A stretch of DNA of 23,815 nucleotides. It comes from JAJTHY01 sp964458795. Lineage in GTDB: Bacteria; Pseudomonadota; Alphaproteobacteria; Rickettsiales; Midichloriaceae. The notes beneath the pieces are model-generated. The model worked only from the letters and a program-made list of their open reading frames with translations. It was not told the origin of the DNA and searched no databases. Position numbers and translations under genes: made by a program. Below are positions 15,696 through 22,803 of the stretch, piece after piece. The stretch spans positions 1 through 23,815 of the forward strand of contig CAYWJW010000024.1 in assembly GCA_964458795.1 (NCBI GenBank), in the 5' to 3' direction. Each line of letters begins with the position of its first letter. Position 1 is the stretch's first letter.

Positions 15696-15761
15696 TACTC
15701 CTAATCTTTCGGGCTAAACTACCCTACCCTCTCGGGCTAATATACATTAGTTCGAATGAGT

Positions 15762-15790
15762 CTTTTACCGCCTTCTCACTGCTTTGTCAA
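15762..15790 (-). promoter_or_regulatory. Sigma70 promoter of the secE-rpoC operon
   Basis: The minus strand carries a perfect -35 box TTGACA (15790-15785), a 17-nt spacer and TAAAAG (15767-15762). The predicted leader to secE is about 60 nt and contains two copies of TTAGCCCGA about 23 nt apart (plus-strand TCGGGCTAA at 15707-15715 and 15732-15740). Confidence 0.65.
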
Positions 15791-15832
15791 TTTATTTTGA
15801 CTGACTTTTAGTGAAAAAGTTTATATGTACAG

Positions 15833-15979
15833 GATCTCTATGAGATGCTGAAACGAGTTCAGCATGACTGTGTTGGGATTTGTGCGTACTTCTCTTACCT
15901 TATATTTACCATTATACACACTCCAAATTGCCTATGGAAGTCCCTCGATGAAATATTTTTTACTCGTTACAACCCTCAT
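15833..15979. repeat. Dispersed intergenic repeat, copy 2; no tRNA seen
   Basis: This fills most of the 363-nt gap between secE and the 237-aa gene. It opens with GATCTCTATGAGATGCTGAA, then GTTCAGCATGAC. The TATTTA block, ATGGAAGTCCC (15934-15944), AAATATTTTT (15951-15960) and CCCTCAT (15973-15979) follow, in the same order and orientation as at 3918-4044. I searched this gap on both strands for the tRNA-Trp that often precedes secE and see no cloverleaf or T-loop motif. Confidence 0.6.
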
Positions 15980-16000
15980 ATATTCTGGGTTATGGAGAAA

Positions 16001-16024
16001 TTAACGATTTATTAACTATTTTAT
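16001..16024 (+). promoter_or_regulatory. Upstream motif TTAACnATTTATTAAC, copy 2
   Basis: TTAACGATTTATTAAC is followed by TATTTTAT, 42 nt before the 237-aa start codon. It differs at one base from the motif upstream of the 289-aa gene (3886-3901), and the downstream box and a GAG a few bases later are also shared. A small hairpin AACCC/GGGTT (15971-15991) lies just upstream. Confidence 0.45.
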
Positions 16025-16058
16025 ATGAGAATGAAAGTGTAATTAAATAAGGTAAGTT

Positions 16059-16772
16059 ATGAAAAATATTCAACGTTTAGATGCTAAAGAATTATTAGCT
16101 GAATACGAAAAGCTTGGGAACAATACACGTAATGACGTAGCGATTAGGAAGAGATTTTTAGAGCTTATGCCTAGGATGAAGCCAGAAGATAAAAAAGAGT
16201 TTGCTAAATACGATGAGTTTGCATTTGCGCTGGCGATTGATGTAATATTTAAAAACGCGCCTAGTGATCAAAAGCAAGTAGGTGAAGTGATTAATGCTGT
16301 ATGGAGTCATATGGAAAGAAATTATGGCTTTGTCTCAGTCTCTATGGAAGAGGACCTTAGCGAAGCAATAGGTAAGGTTGTAGGAGCAAATTTTTCAAAT
16401 GTACGCGAAGCTCACAATTCGGTCAAAAAGCTTTATAGTGGAGAAGGGTGTATTCCTAGCCAGATTAATGATATAATTAGCTCTGGCATGAAGGAAAGAG
16501 GTTGGCAAAAATTTGCAGAATCTGCAGGAAAATTTTTCGATAATGTAGGAAAATTTTTCGATAGTATTAAAACTCTGCTGGGAATGGAAGTTGAGAAAAG
16601 AACTTCATTCACTATTAGCCCGAGCGTAGTTGAAAATGTTAGAAAGAGCTTGGACTATACTAAATATTCGGATAGCTTGAAAACAAGAGCCGGTGACCTA
16701 AGAGATACTGTAAAGGACCCTTGGCGTGATAGGGTTACGCAAAACACAGGAAAAGGTGGATATGAAAGGTAG
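16059..16772 (+). CDS. Unrecognised 237-aa soluble protein
   Basis: I recognise no family or motif. The protein is hydrophilic, mostly helical in composition, with no signal peptide or membrane segment. The first 60 residues are rich in Lys, Glu and Arg; the last 20 are basic and Gly/Asn-rich. An in-frame 21-bp tandem duplication (16527-16563) encodes GKFFDNV-GKFFDSI at residues 157-170, next to KFAESAGKFF. The ATG has AAGG six bases upstream. It is divergent from the secE operon and 73 nt ahead of glmU on the same strand, so co-transcription with glmU is possible. The upstream motif is shared with the 289-aa membrane protein gene, hinting at common control. Confidence 0.7.
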   Translation: MKNIQRLDAKELLAEYEKLGNNTRNDVAIRKRFLELMPRMKPEDKKEFAKYDEFAFALAIDVIFKNAPSDQKQVGEVINAVWSHMERNYGFVSVSMEEDLSEAIGKVVGANFSNVREAHNSVKKLYSGEGCIPSQINDIISSGMKERGWQKFAESAGKFFDNVGKFFDSIKTLLGMEVEKRTSFTISPSVVENVRKSLDYTKYSDSLKTRAGDLRDTVKDPWRDRVTQNTGKGGYER

Positions 16773-16845
16773 TGAGATTCCTTTCTTGTTGAAAAACTCA
16801 TAATTTCTGCTAATCTCAGGCGGATATTGAACTGTAGATTTAGCC

Positions 16846-18174
16846 ATGGAAATTACTGCTGTTATACTTGCTGCCGGGGAAGGCAAACGAATGAAGTCAT
16901 CACTGCCTAAGGTGCTTCATAAAATTGCTAACTCTTCCTTTTTGGAAATATTACTTAATACTTTAAGTGAACTTAGAGTCAAAGATATCCGGGTTGTTGC
17001 TAGTGAGGAATTGCAAAAACATACTGATTTCCAGATTCTTTTAGAGAGATTCAAATTCAAGGTCTGCACCCAGCAAAAACGCTTGGGTACGGCTGACGCG
17101 CTTAAATGTGCTGTAGGCCCTAATGAAAAGCAATCTATCCTGGTGTTGAATGGTGATACCCCGCTGATAGAAGCAAAGACGATACGCGAAGTTGCGCACT
17201 TAGTTGATGATAGCGATTCTGACGTTGTGTGCATTGGCTTTAAATCTCGAAACCCTAAAGGATATGGGCGCCTGGTTACATTTGGCGAAGACTTAATTGA
17301 GATTATTGAGGAAAAAGATTTAAAAGGAGATCAAGCGGATATCAAGCTATGTAACTCCGGTATTTACATGCTAAGCCCCAAACATGTGAGCCACTTGCTG
17401 GATAAAATTGGTTCTGAAAATCAGGCTAAAGAATTTTATTTAACTGACATCATTAAGATAGCTCATGATGCGAGCCTTAAGGTTTCTTTCCTTCTAGCTA
17501 AAGAGCGCGAGGCATTTGGCATTAATGATACAAGACAGAAGGCGTATGCCGAAACTATAATGCAAGGCAGGCTCCGCAAGCGGGCAATGGAGGCAGGTGT
17601 CACTTTAATCTCACCGAATACAGTATTCCTTTCATATGATACTAAGTTTGGGATGGATGTATCTATAGCTCCGTTTGTGGTTATTGGTGCGAATGTTGCA
17701 ATTGGTGATAATACCGAAATCCTGAGCTTCTCTCACATCGATGGGGCAACAATTGGCAGCAATTGTAAAATAGGCCCTTACGCTCGTATTAGACCTAACA
17801 CTGCAATTTCTGAAAATTGCCGAATTGGGAACTTTGTGGAGATTAAGGCGACCAGCGTTGGAGCTGGCACTAAGGCTTCACACTTATCCTATATTGGAGA
17901 TGCGAGCATTGGTGAGAATGTCAACATTGGTGCTGGAGCAATTTTCTGCAACTTTGACGGCATATCCAAGCATCAGTCTACCATAGGCAGCGGCACCTTT
18001 GTTGGGTCGAACGTTGCACTTGTCGCTCCAATCAACATAGGAAATGGCGCAATAATTGGCGCAGGCAGCGTGATTACCGAAGATGTGGAGGACAACTCCC
18101 TCGCCATTGCGCGCGCTAGACAATCTAATTTCCACCAAAAAGCGGAGATAATTAGGAAGAATAAGGGCGGTTGA
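16846..18174 (+). CDS. glmU: Bifunctional UDP-GlcNAc pyrophosphorylase / glucosamine-1-phosphate N-acetyltransferase
   Basis: This 442-aa GlmU catalyses the last two steps to UDP-GlcNAc, the precursor of peptidoglycan and lipid A. The uridylyltransferase domain (about 1-225) has LAAGEGKRMKSSLPKVLH (8-25), QQKRLGTADA (76-85) and NGD (102-104, Asp104 for magnesium). The C-terminal half is a left-handed beta-helix of hexapeptide repeats, with the acetyltransferase His346 in KASHLSYIGDA and the CNFDG motif at 368-372. Length is close to the usual 450-456. The ATG start fits the family but has no good ribosome binding site. A weak promoter-like TTGAAA with TAATCT at 16-nt spacing (16789-16816) lies upstream; otherwise it depends on read-through from the 237-aa gene. 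Confidence 0.97.
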   Translation: MEITAVILAAGEGKRMKSSLPKVLHKIANSSFLEILLNTLSELRVKDIRVVASEELQKHTDFQILLERFKFKVCTQQKRLGTADALKCAVGPNEKQSILVLNGDTPLIEAKTIREVAHLVDDSDSDVVCIGFKSRNPKGYGRLVTFGEDLIEIIEEKDLKGDQADIKLCNSGIYMLSPKHVSHLLDKIGSENQAKEFYLTDIIKIAHDASLKVSFLLAKEREAFGINDTRQKAYAETIMQGRLRKRAMEAGVTLISPNTVFLSYDTKFGMDVSIAPFVVIGANVAIGDNTEILSFSHIDGATIGSNCKIGPYARIRPNTAISENCRIGNFVEIKATSVGAGTKASHLSYIGDASIGENVNIGAGAIFCNFDGISKHQSTIGSGTFVGSNVALVAPINIGNGAIIGAGSVITEDVEDNSLAIARARQSNFHQKAEIIRKNKGG

Positions 18175-18184
18175 AGAAACTTAT

Positions 18185-18349
18185 ATGAGAGAAATTAATC
18201 CTGAAATTAGTTGTGAATATAGGCTACTGTTTTCTGGTAAAGGGAGCTTTTCAAGTAGCCTTCTTGCTAATGGGCTTAGTACCAAAGCCTTTGTGGATGC
18301 GCTTAAGGATACAAAGAGTGGTTATTATCAGGGAATATCTGAATATTGA
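18185..18349 (+). pseudogene. 54-codon remnant of a membrane-protein paralogue (internal deletion)
   Basis: An ATG frame of 54 codons begins 10 nt after glmU. Its first 20 residues (MREINPEISCEYRLLFSGKG) resemble the start of the ORF at 18480 (MKEISNLVKCSFSVNGNNG), and the DNA around both start codons is also alike. Its last 30 residues contain SSLLANGL and DTKSGYYQGIS and match the C-terminus of the 202-aa ORF at 18688-19296. The roughly 200-residue middle, including the membrane segments, is missing. The simplest reading is a former tandem duplicate that lost its middle by deletion. It could still be translated, since a weak GAAGAA lies upstream, but a 54-aa product joining only the two ends is unlikely to keep the original function. 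Confidence 0.7.
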
Positions 18350-18418
18350 TAATTTTTCAAGGGTGGGACGTTGTCAGGTGCAGAGATTTGCAATTCTGTA
18401 TGTACTAGCGAAAAATAC

Positions 18419-18447
18419 TTGCATAGCTGCATTAAAAACGCTATAAT
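18419..18447 (+). promoter_or_regulatory. Promoter of the frameshifted membrane-protein gene
   Basis: TTGCAT (18419-18424), a 17-nt spacer and a perfect TATAAT (18442-18447) lie 32 nt before the ATG at 18480. AAAGG near 18467 serves as ribosome binding site. The promoter points to 18480, not 18688, as the original gene start. Confidence 0.55.
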
Positions 18448-18479
18448 GTGCTGAAAATTAAGTTATAAAGGTTATTTAT

Positions 18480-18632
18480 ATGAAAGAAATTAGTAATTTG
18501 GTTAAATGTAGTTTCTCGGTAAATGGCAACAATGGTGCGCCAGTGGAAGAAAAGACACTAACTTTAAACTTTGGAAAGTCTAAGTCTAAGCCTACTACAA
18601 TCAAACAATTAAAAGATGCTATTATAAACTAA
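18480..18632 (+). CDS. 50-aa ORF, probable N-terminal part of the frameshifted gene
   Basis: This frame encodes MKEISNLVKCSFSVNGNNGA and ends TIKQLKDAIIN before TAA. It has a promoter and ribosome binding site of its own. The neighbouring frame opens at 18628, just before this stop, and runs without a stop through to 19296, coding NAETRIYPTLNNAQYLIDC and then the 202-aa ORF. A one-base shift near 18620-18632 would join the two into about 271 residues. The pattern of two short hydrophobic strands then a charged helix could be a small head domain, but I recognise no family. If the break is a real mutation, this fragment is non-functional; if it is a sequencing error, there is one intact gene from 18480 to 19296. 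Confidence 0.55.
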   Translation: MKEISNLVKCSFSVNGNNGAPVEEKTLTLNFGKSKSKPTTIKQLKDAIIN

Positions 18633-18687
18633 TGCTGAAACAAGGATTTACCCTACACTTAACAATGCACAATATCTGATAGATTGT

Positions 18688-19296
18688 ATGGAAGATCATT
18701 CCGACAACTTAAGTATAAAATTAACTGAAGATTGCAAAACACAGCTTTCATTCACAATAAATGTAATAGATCATGCAGCAAAAAAAGCGGCTGAGGAAGT
18801 GGATAGTGGTGAAGGGATATCTTGTAAAAGAATTATGCGCGGCATTTTGTCAGTAAGTAAGTTAACTTGCTTTGCGGCGATGGCTATTGAATCCGATGCA
18901 CTTATGCTCATGCCAGTTCGTTTACAACATGTTTTGCGAGCTAGTCGACTTTTGACTTATTGTGGCATTGCTGTTGGACTGGGGTCTTTAGTTGGACTTA
19001 GTATGATGTATAAAGGTACTCCTAAAGCTGGAGAAAAGAGCTTTGGAATAGACCGTTTTATTGCTTGTTTAGCTATTAGCGCAGTGTTACTACCACTTAG
19101 TGCTATTCAGCATATACCTGAGGAAGTAAGGACACAGGAAAGTATACTTCTACTTAAAATAGCGGGGCTTGCTGCTGCAGTCGAGTTAACCGGTATAATA
19201 GGGTCTAGCCTCCTTGCTAATGGGCTGCACACCCAAGCGCTTAAAGATATGTTTAATGATACAAAGAGCGGATATTACCAGGGGATATCTGGGTAA
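18688..19296 (+). CDS. Unrecognised 202-aa multi-pass membrane protein (likely 3' part of a frameshifted gene)
   Basis: No family is recognised. Residues 1-45 are soluble. Hydrophobic stretches lie at about 50-68 (weak), 87-107, 124-141 and 153-176. The tail ALKDMFNDTKSGYYQGISG is repeated almost exactly in the 54-codon remnant at 18185. The ATG at 18688 has no ribosome binding site, and the open frame extends 60 nt further upstream to 18628, where it meets the end of the 18480 ORF, so this start is doubtful. The block FGIDR (119-123), AIQH (139-142) and RT (148-149) has a loose counterpart in the C-terminal membrane region of the convergent 1114-aa protein. An inner-membrane location is predicted. 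Confidence 0.6.
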   Translation: MEDHSDNLSIKLTEDCKTQLSFTINVIDHAAKKAAEEVDSGEGISCKRIMRGILSVSKLTCFAAMAIESDALMLMPVRLQHVLRASRLLTYCGIAVGLGSLVGLSMMYKGTPKAGEKSFGIDRFIACLAISAVLLPLSAIQHIPEEVRTQESILLLKIAGLAAAVELTGIIGSSLLANGLHTQALKDMFNDTKSGYYQGISG

Positions 19297-19310
19297 TTGT
19301 AAGCTCTTAT

Positions 19311-19449
19311 AACCTCAGTTCGGGATTAAAATTAAATTTCATTTCTCGTTCTCCTTGAGGAGAACACACTCCCCCGTTCGCCCTCAGGACGAACGGGATA
19401 TAAAACTTAGTTTGCAATATTACTTGCTTTCTAATCCCGAGCTCGGGTT
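19311..19449. repeat. Palindromic repeat element, copy B, between convergent genes
   Basis: The ends are imperfect inverted repeats (AACCTCAGTTCGGGATTA at 19311-19328 against 19432-19449). Inside are two perfect hairpins, GTTCTCC-TTGA-GGAGAAC (19348-19365) and CCCGTTCG/CGAACGGG (19373-19397). The 23-bp block at 19382-19404 is identical to 286-308. The right end reaches into the 1114-aa gene and supplies its last codons. Between two convergent genes, the hairpins could stop transcription from both sides, although neither has a U-tract. Confidence 0.7.
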
Positions 19450-22400
19450 TGTAGGAGACATTAGCATAGCACCGCACTTCACTGCAGTTATAAGTAGTGT
19501 TGCTGCACAAAGCATTTTGGATACTTTGTTATCATTAAGATGGGCGTCCACTGCCGTTCCTGCAAGGGTTGCGAGCGCATAGAATAACATACTACCGTTA
19601 TTTGCAGTGCGCAGTCCCCCATGAGGAATAGCAAGCACCATGAATGACAAGGTTGTACCCACCCATGCTGCTTTAGTTGAATGCACCATCTCGGAAGTTA
19701 ACCTCTCGATACCAAACCGCACTATTGCTTTATCAAGCAATTTAGGAGCGGCAAGCACGCTGAAGGCATAAGATGCGCTAAGGCATATCAATGGATTCAT
19801 ATAGCTGCTTACTGCAGGTGCCCAACTTGTGGAAGGTTTAGCACCATTTTCACCCACCTGCGCCTTGAGCTTTTTAATGATTCCAGCCTGTGCTTCTTTA
19901 GTATCTTTGAGAGTTGCGATTTCCTCTTTAGCTTTAGCAAGCTCGTCGGGCGAAGGTGGTGCACTATGCTTGGCGCCTCCTTTCTTTAACTCTTCAATCT
20001 GTGCTTTGGCTTCCACAAGTTGCTCTGCAGTTTCTCTAGCTTTTTCGTCAGCAAACTTAAACGAGGCAACTGCTGCTTCACTTCTTTTCAGCTGTGCTGT
20101 TAGATCGTTTATTTCTGTCTCATGCTTTTTATCATCCTCCATTCTCTTATGCAGAGCTGCAGTAAACCTTTGTCCAAGCTCTTCAAGCTTTTTATTTACT
20201 TCTACTAATTCACCAGAAGTTTTTTGCATGCGCTCATTTGCTTGGCTTCTCTCTCTTTCTAGCTCAGCGTTACTCTTGATAGCTCTTAGTATGTTGGAAT
20301 CTTTCTCCTTCACCGTATTCAAAGCTTCTGAGGTTTCTTTCTTCGAGGCCGCCAAATCTCGCTTTAATTTGTCTATCTCTTCGCGTGTTTCCTTATCATC
20401 ATCTACTCTTTGGTTAACTCCTCGGAGAGCTTCTTGGGCTTCATCTAGCTGCTTCTCTAGTTTCTCCTTATCCTCAGTAATACTTAAGATAAAATGCTCC
20501 TGCTGTTTAAGCTGAGCATTTAACTCAACATTTTTTTGCTCAAGAGCAGCATTAGCTCTTTGGACTTTATCAAGATCATCTTCAAGCGTATTCTTACCAC
20601 CTTGTACTTGTGCTAAGCTATCCGCAATACTGCTACTCCTAATCTTAAATTGCTCTTCCTGCTCTTGTATTTGTTTGGTTAAAGCTTGATTCTGTTCTTC
20701 AAGAGTATGTTTTTCACCCCTAAGCTCGTCAAACTTATGTTGAAGCTTCAGTTTTTCTACTCTAAGCTTTTCAAGCATCTCATTATTAGCTATATTCTCT
20801 TTCATGAGATTATCGGCAGCAATATTAAGATCATCTATCCTAGTATTCGCTTCTTTATATTGACCACTTACTCTATCTAACTCATCTTCCAATGCAGCAA
20901 TTCTATCTTCTTTATCTTGCCCCTTTAATGTACCATGAGCAAGTTCTATACCTCTCAAGCTCTCTTCTATTTCCTTTGCTTTCTGTTCATGCTCTTCCTT
21001 TAAACAAGTTAACTCCTTTTCATGTCCAGTCTGCAGCTCGGCCATTTCTTTACGCGTAGCATCATGATACATCTCCAATGTGCTTTCATGCTCAGCTTTA
21101 AGGCTTGCAATCTCTTTATATTTCTCTTCAAGTTCAGCCTTATGATTCTCATCCAATAGCTTCTTCTCTTCATCAAATTCATCGAAGCCTTTGAGTACTT
21201 CCTCAAGTTCTTTTTCGTGCTTTTGTTTTTCCTTCTCTAGCTCTGTTTCAACTTCCTCAAGCTTGGCATTAGCATCGTCAAGCTCGCCCTCTAATCGCAC
21301 TACTGAACCTATAGTTGTTACCTTGTAGTCCTGCAGTCCAACAAGTTCAGCTTCAATTTTCTCCAAGGCCTCTTTATGATCTTTCTTTAGACTCTCTATC
21401 TCCTGTTCACGTTCGGCTTGCAAACTTGACACCTCTTTTTTATGATCCTGCTCAGCTTCTTCGAAAGCTTTTTCATGCTTAGATCTCAAGTTTTCGATGT
21501 CGCTCTCTAACGCACTTTTTGCAGCATCGAATTCCCGCTCTTGGCTTGCATTGTGAGTTTGAAGTTCTCGGTTTGCATCGTGCAAATCCTTATTTTGCTC
21601 TTCAAGTTCCGTGTTCTTAGCGGTAAGTTCATCTTTTATTCTTTCTATTTCTTCGGCATGCTGTTCAAGTTTAATTGAAAGCTCACTAACCTTCTCTTCA
21701 AGCTTTGATTTTTCTGCTTCTAGTTCCGATATCTTTTCTTTCAACTCTCTTTCTCCATTTGACTTTTCTACCACTCTTATCTGCGACTTGGCCTTCATTG
21801 GGCTTCGCTGCGATGCTCTTTTAGATATATCATCCGTAGTTACCTCTTTTATTATATCTGCAGATATATTAAAGATAATATTACCAAAAGTGATGTGTGA
21901 TTGTAGCGCATTTATCGACTCAAGGAAATCTTTAAAAAACTTTAAATCATTAAATTCTTTCTTTTGTTTTGCTTGGGCTATAGCCTCCCGCAGACTCTCT
22001 GGGGTTACATCAATTTCAAGTTCTCTAGAGTTATCAATTAACTCTCTAAACTTAGGGATTGCTACAGTTAAATCATAAATCTTTTGCTTAGTTTCCACCT
22101 CCAAATCCTCTGATCTAGCTCTACCATAAATCATGGAAAGAGCAGTATTACCAAGTTCCTGCAATATCTCCTTAGATTTTTGCTCTACTGTGGCTATTGT
22201 AGTAGCTGTTGCGTATTTGTTTTCGTCACTGCCCGATGATGTTTCAGGTGTTAGTGAATTTCCAATATCACTGTCATCATATGACAGTCGCATTTTTATA
22301 CCATTATCTCCTACTCTAGATCTAGTATTCTTAAAAGCAGGAGTATCTGAAACTGATGTTATATTTAAGTCATCCAATGATTTAAGAGTCGCTAAAGCAC

Positions 22401-22764
22401 TCTCAAAATTTGCATGACGACCGTTTGGCAAATTACCATTAGTCGTAAATTCGTTATGCAATGTCTCACAAAACTCTTTTAATGTAGCTTTGTGCGGATT
22501 TTGTTCAGTATCTCTTAAACTAGACTCTCTCTCCCTAAACTGATAAGTTTTTAGCATTTTAGATTCCCAAGGCTTTTGCGGATCTATAAAAGCTTCTTTA
22601 TATTTTTCCAATTGAATAACTTGCTTAACAACCTTATCAACTGCGCTTTTATATTCTACGTTATTGCGCGTAACATGGTATAACATAGCAACAGCGTCTT
22701 GCATTAAACCTTCCAAAGCTCTTTCGGAAGCTTCGACACTTATATTTACTTTTTCTCCATTCAT
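19420..22764 (-). CDS. 1114-aa coiled-coil protein with four C-terminal membrane segments
   Basis: The function is not recognised. Residues 1-330 are mixed and helical, with a Ser/Thr-rich linker near 160-195. Residues from about 340 to 960 are an almost unbroken coiled coil dominated by Glu, Lys, Leu and Gln, with phrases such as ELEAEKSKLEEKVSEL. From 986 to 1103 there are four hydrophobic segments (about 988-1008, 1031-1047, 1057-1075, 1083-1100). The protein would therefore be a long rod anchored in the membrane by its C-terminus. The start is ATG with GAGG five bases upstream. The final NPSSGLESK codons lie inside palindromic repeat copy B. Similarity to myosin- or SMC-like proteins would be coiled-coil composition only; there is no ATPase motif. 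A structural or host-interaction role is inference. Confidence 0.75.
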   Translation of the reverse strand: MNGEKVNISVEASERALEGLMQDAVAMLYHVTRNNVEYKSAVDKVVKQVIQLEKYKEAFIDPQKPWESKMLKTYQFRERESSLRDTEQNPHKATLKEFCETLHNEFTTNGNLPNGRHANFESALATLKSLDDLNITSVSDTPAFKNTRSRVGDNGIKMRLSYDDSDIGNSLTPETSSGSDENKYATATTIATVEQKSKEILQELGNTALSMIYGRARSEDLEVETKQKIYDLTVAIPKFRELIDNSRELEIDVTPESLREAIAQAKQKKEFNDLKFFKDFLESINALQSHITFGNIIFNISADIIKEVTTDDISKRASQRSPMKAKSQIRVVEKSNGERELKEKISELEAEKSKLEEKVSELSIKLEQHAEEIERIKDELTAKNTELEEQNKDLHDANRELQTHNASQEREFDAAKSALESDIENLRSKHEKAFEEAEQDHKKEVSSLQAEREQEIESLKKDHKEALEKIEAELVGLQDYKVTTIGSVVRLEGELDDANAKLEEVETELEKEKQKHEKELEEVLKGFDEFDEEKKLLDENHKAELEEKYKEIASLKAEHESTLEMYHDATRKEMAELQTGHEKELTCLKEEHEQKAKEIEESLRGIELAHGTLKGQDKEDRIAALEDELDRVSGQYKEANTRIDDLNIAADNLMKENIANNEMLEKLRVEKLKLQHKFDELRGEKHTLEEQNQALTKQIQEQEEQFKIRSSSIADSLAQVQGGKNTLEDDLDKVQRANAALEQKNVELNAQLKQQEHFILSITEDKEKLEKQLDEAQEALRGVNQRVDDDKETREEIDKLKRDLAASKKETSEALNTVKEKDSNILRAIKSNAELERERSQANERMQKTSGELVEVNKKLEELGQRFTAALHKRMEDDKKHETEINDLTAQLKRSEAAVASFKFADEKARETAEQLVEAKAQIEELKKGGAKHSAPPSPDELAKAKEEIATLKDTKEAQAGIIKKLKAQVGENGAKPSTSWAPAVSSYMNPLICLSASYAFSVLAAPKLLDKAIVRFGIERLTSEMVHSTKAAWVGTTLSFMVLAIPHGGLRTANNGSMLFYALATLAGTAVDAHLNDNKVSKMLCAATLLITAVKCGAMLMSPTNPSSGLESK

Positions 22765-22787
22765 ACCAACCTCACTTTTAATTATTC

Positions 22788-22803
22788 TTTGCTAGATATT
22801 GTA
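22788..22803 (-). promoter_or_regulatory. Shared promoter element TACAATA(G/T)CTAGCAAA, copy 2
   Basis: The minus strand reads TACAATATCTAGCAAA, with the TACAAT -10 candidate 34 nt before the ATG of the 1114-aa gene. TTGTAT lies 16 nt upstream and could be a weak -35. Copy 1, with one mismatch, is at 2750-2765. The bases after TACAAT would fall at or near the transcription start, where sequence identity is not expected from sigma recognition alone. Confidence 0.5.

Noticed and set aside
18213..18446. 77-codon plus-strand frame after glmU
   Set aside because: It overlaps the 54-codon remnant in another frame. Only the remnant's frame matches the paralogous protein.
18620..18640. Programmed ribosomal frameshift joining the two ORFs
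   Set aside because: There is no slippery heptamer, no upstream Shine-Dalgarno-like stimulator and no clear downstream structure. A mutation or sequencing error is simpler, especially beside another decayed copy.
19829..20515. Plus-strand open frame of 228 codons opposite the coiled-coil gene
   Set aside because: It is the antisense of a Glu/Lys/Leu-rich coiled coil, giving an artificial Ser/Phe/Leu-rich protein with no ribosome binding site. The same applies to 21611-22078 and 22133-22417.
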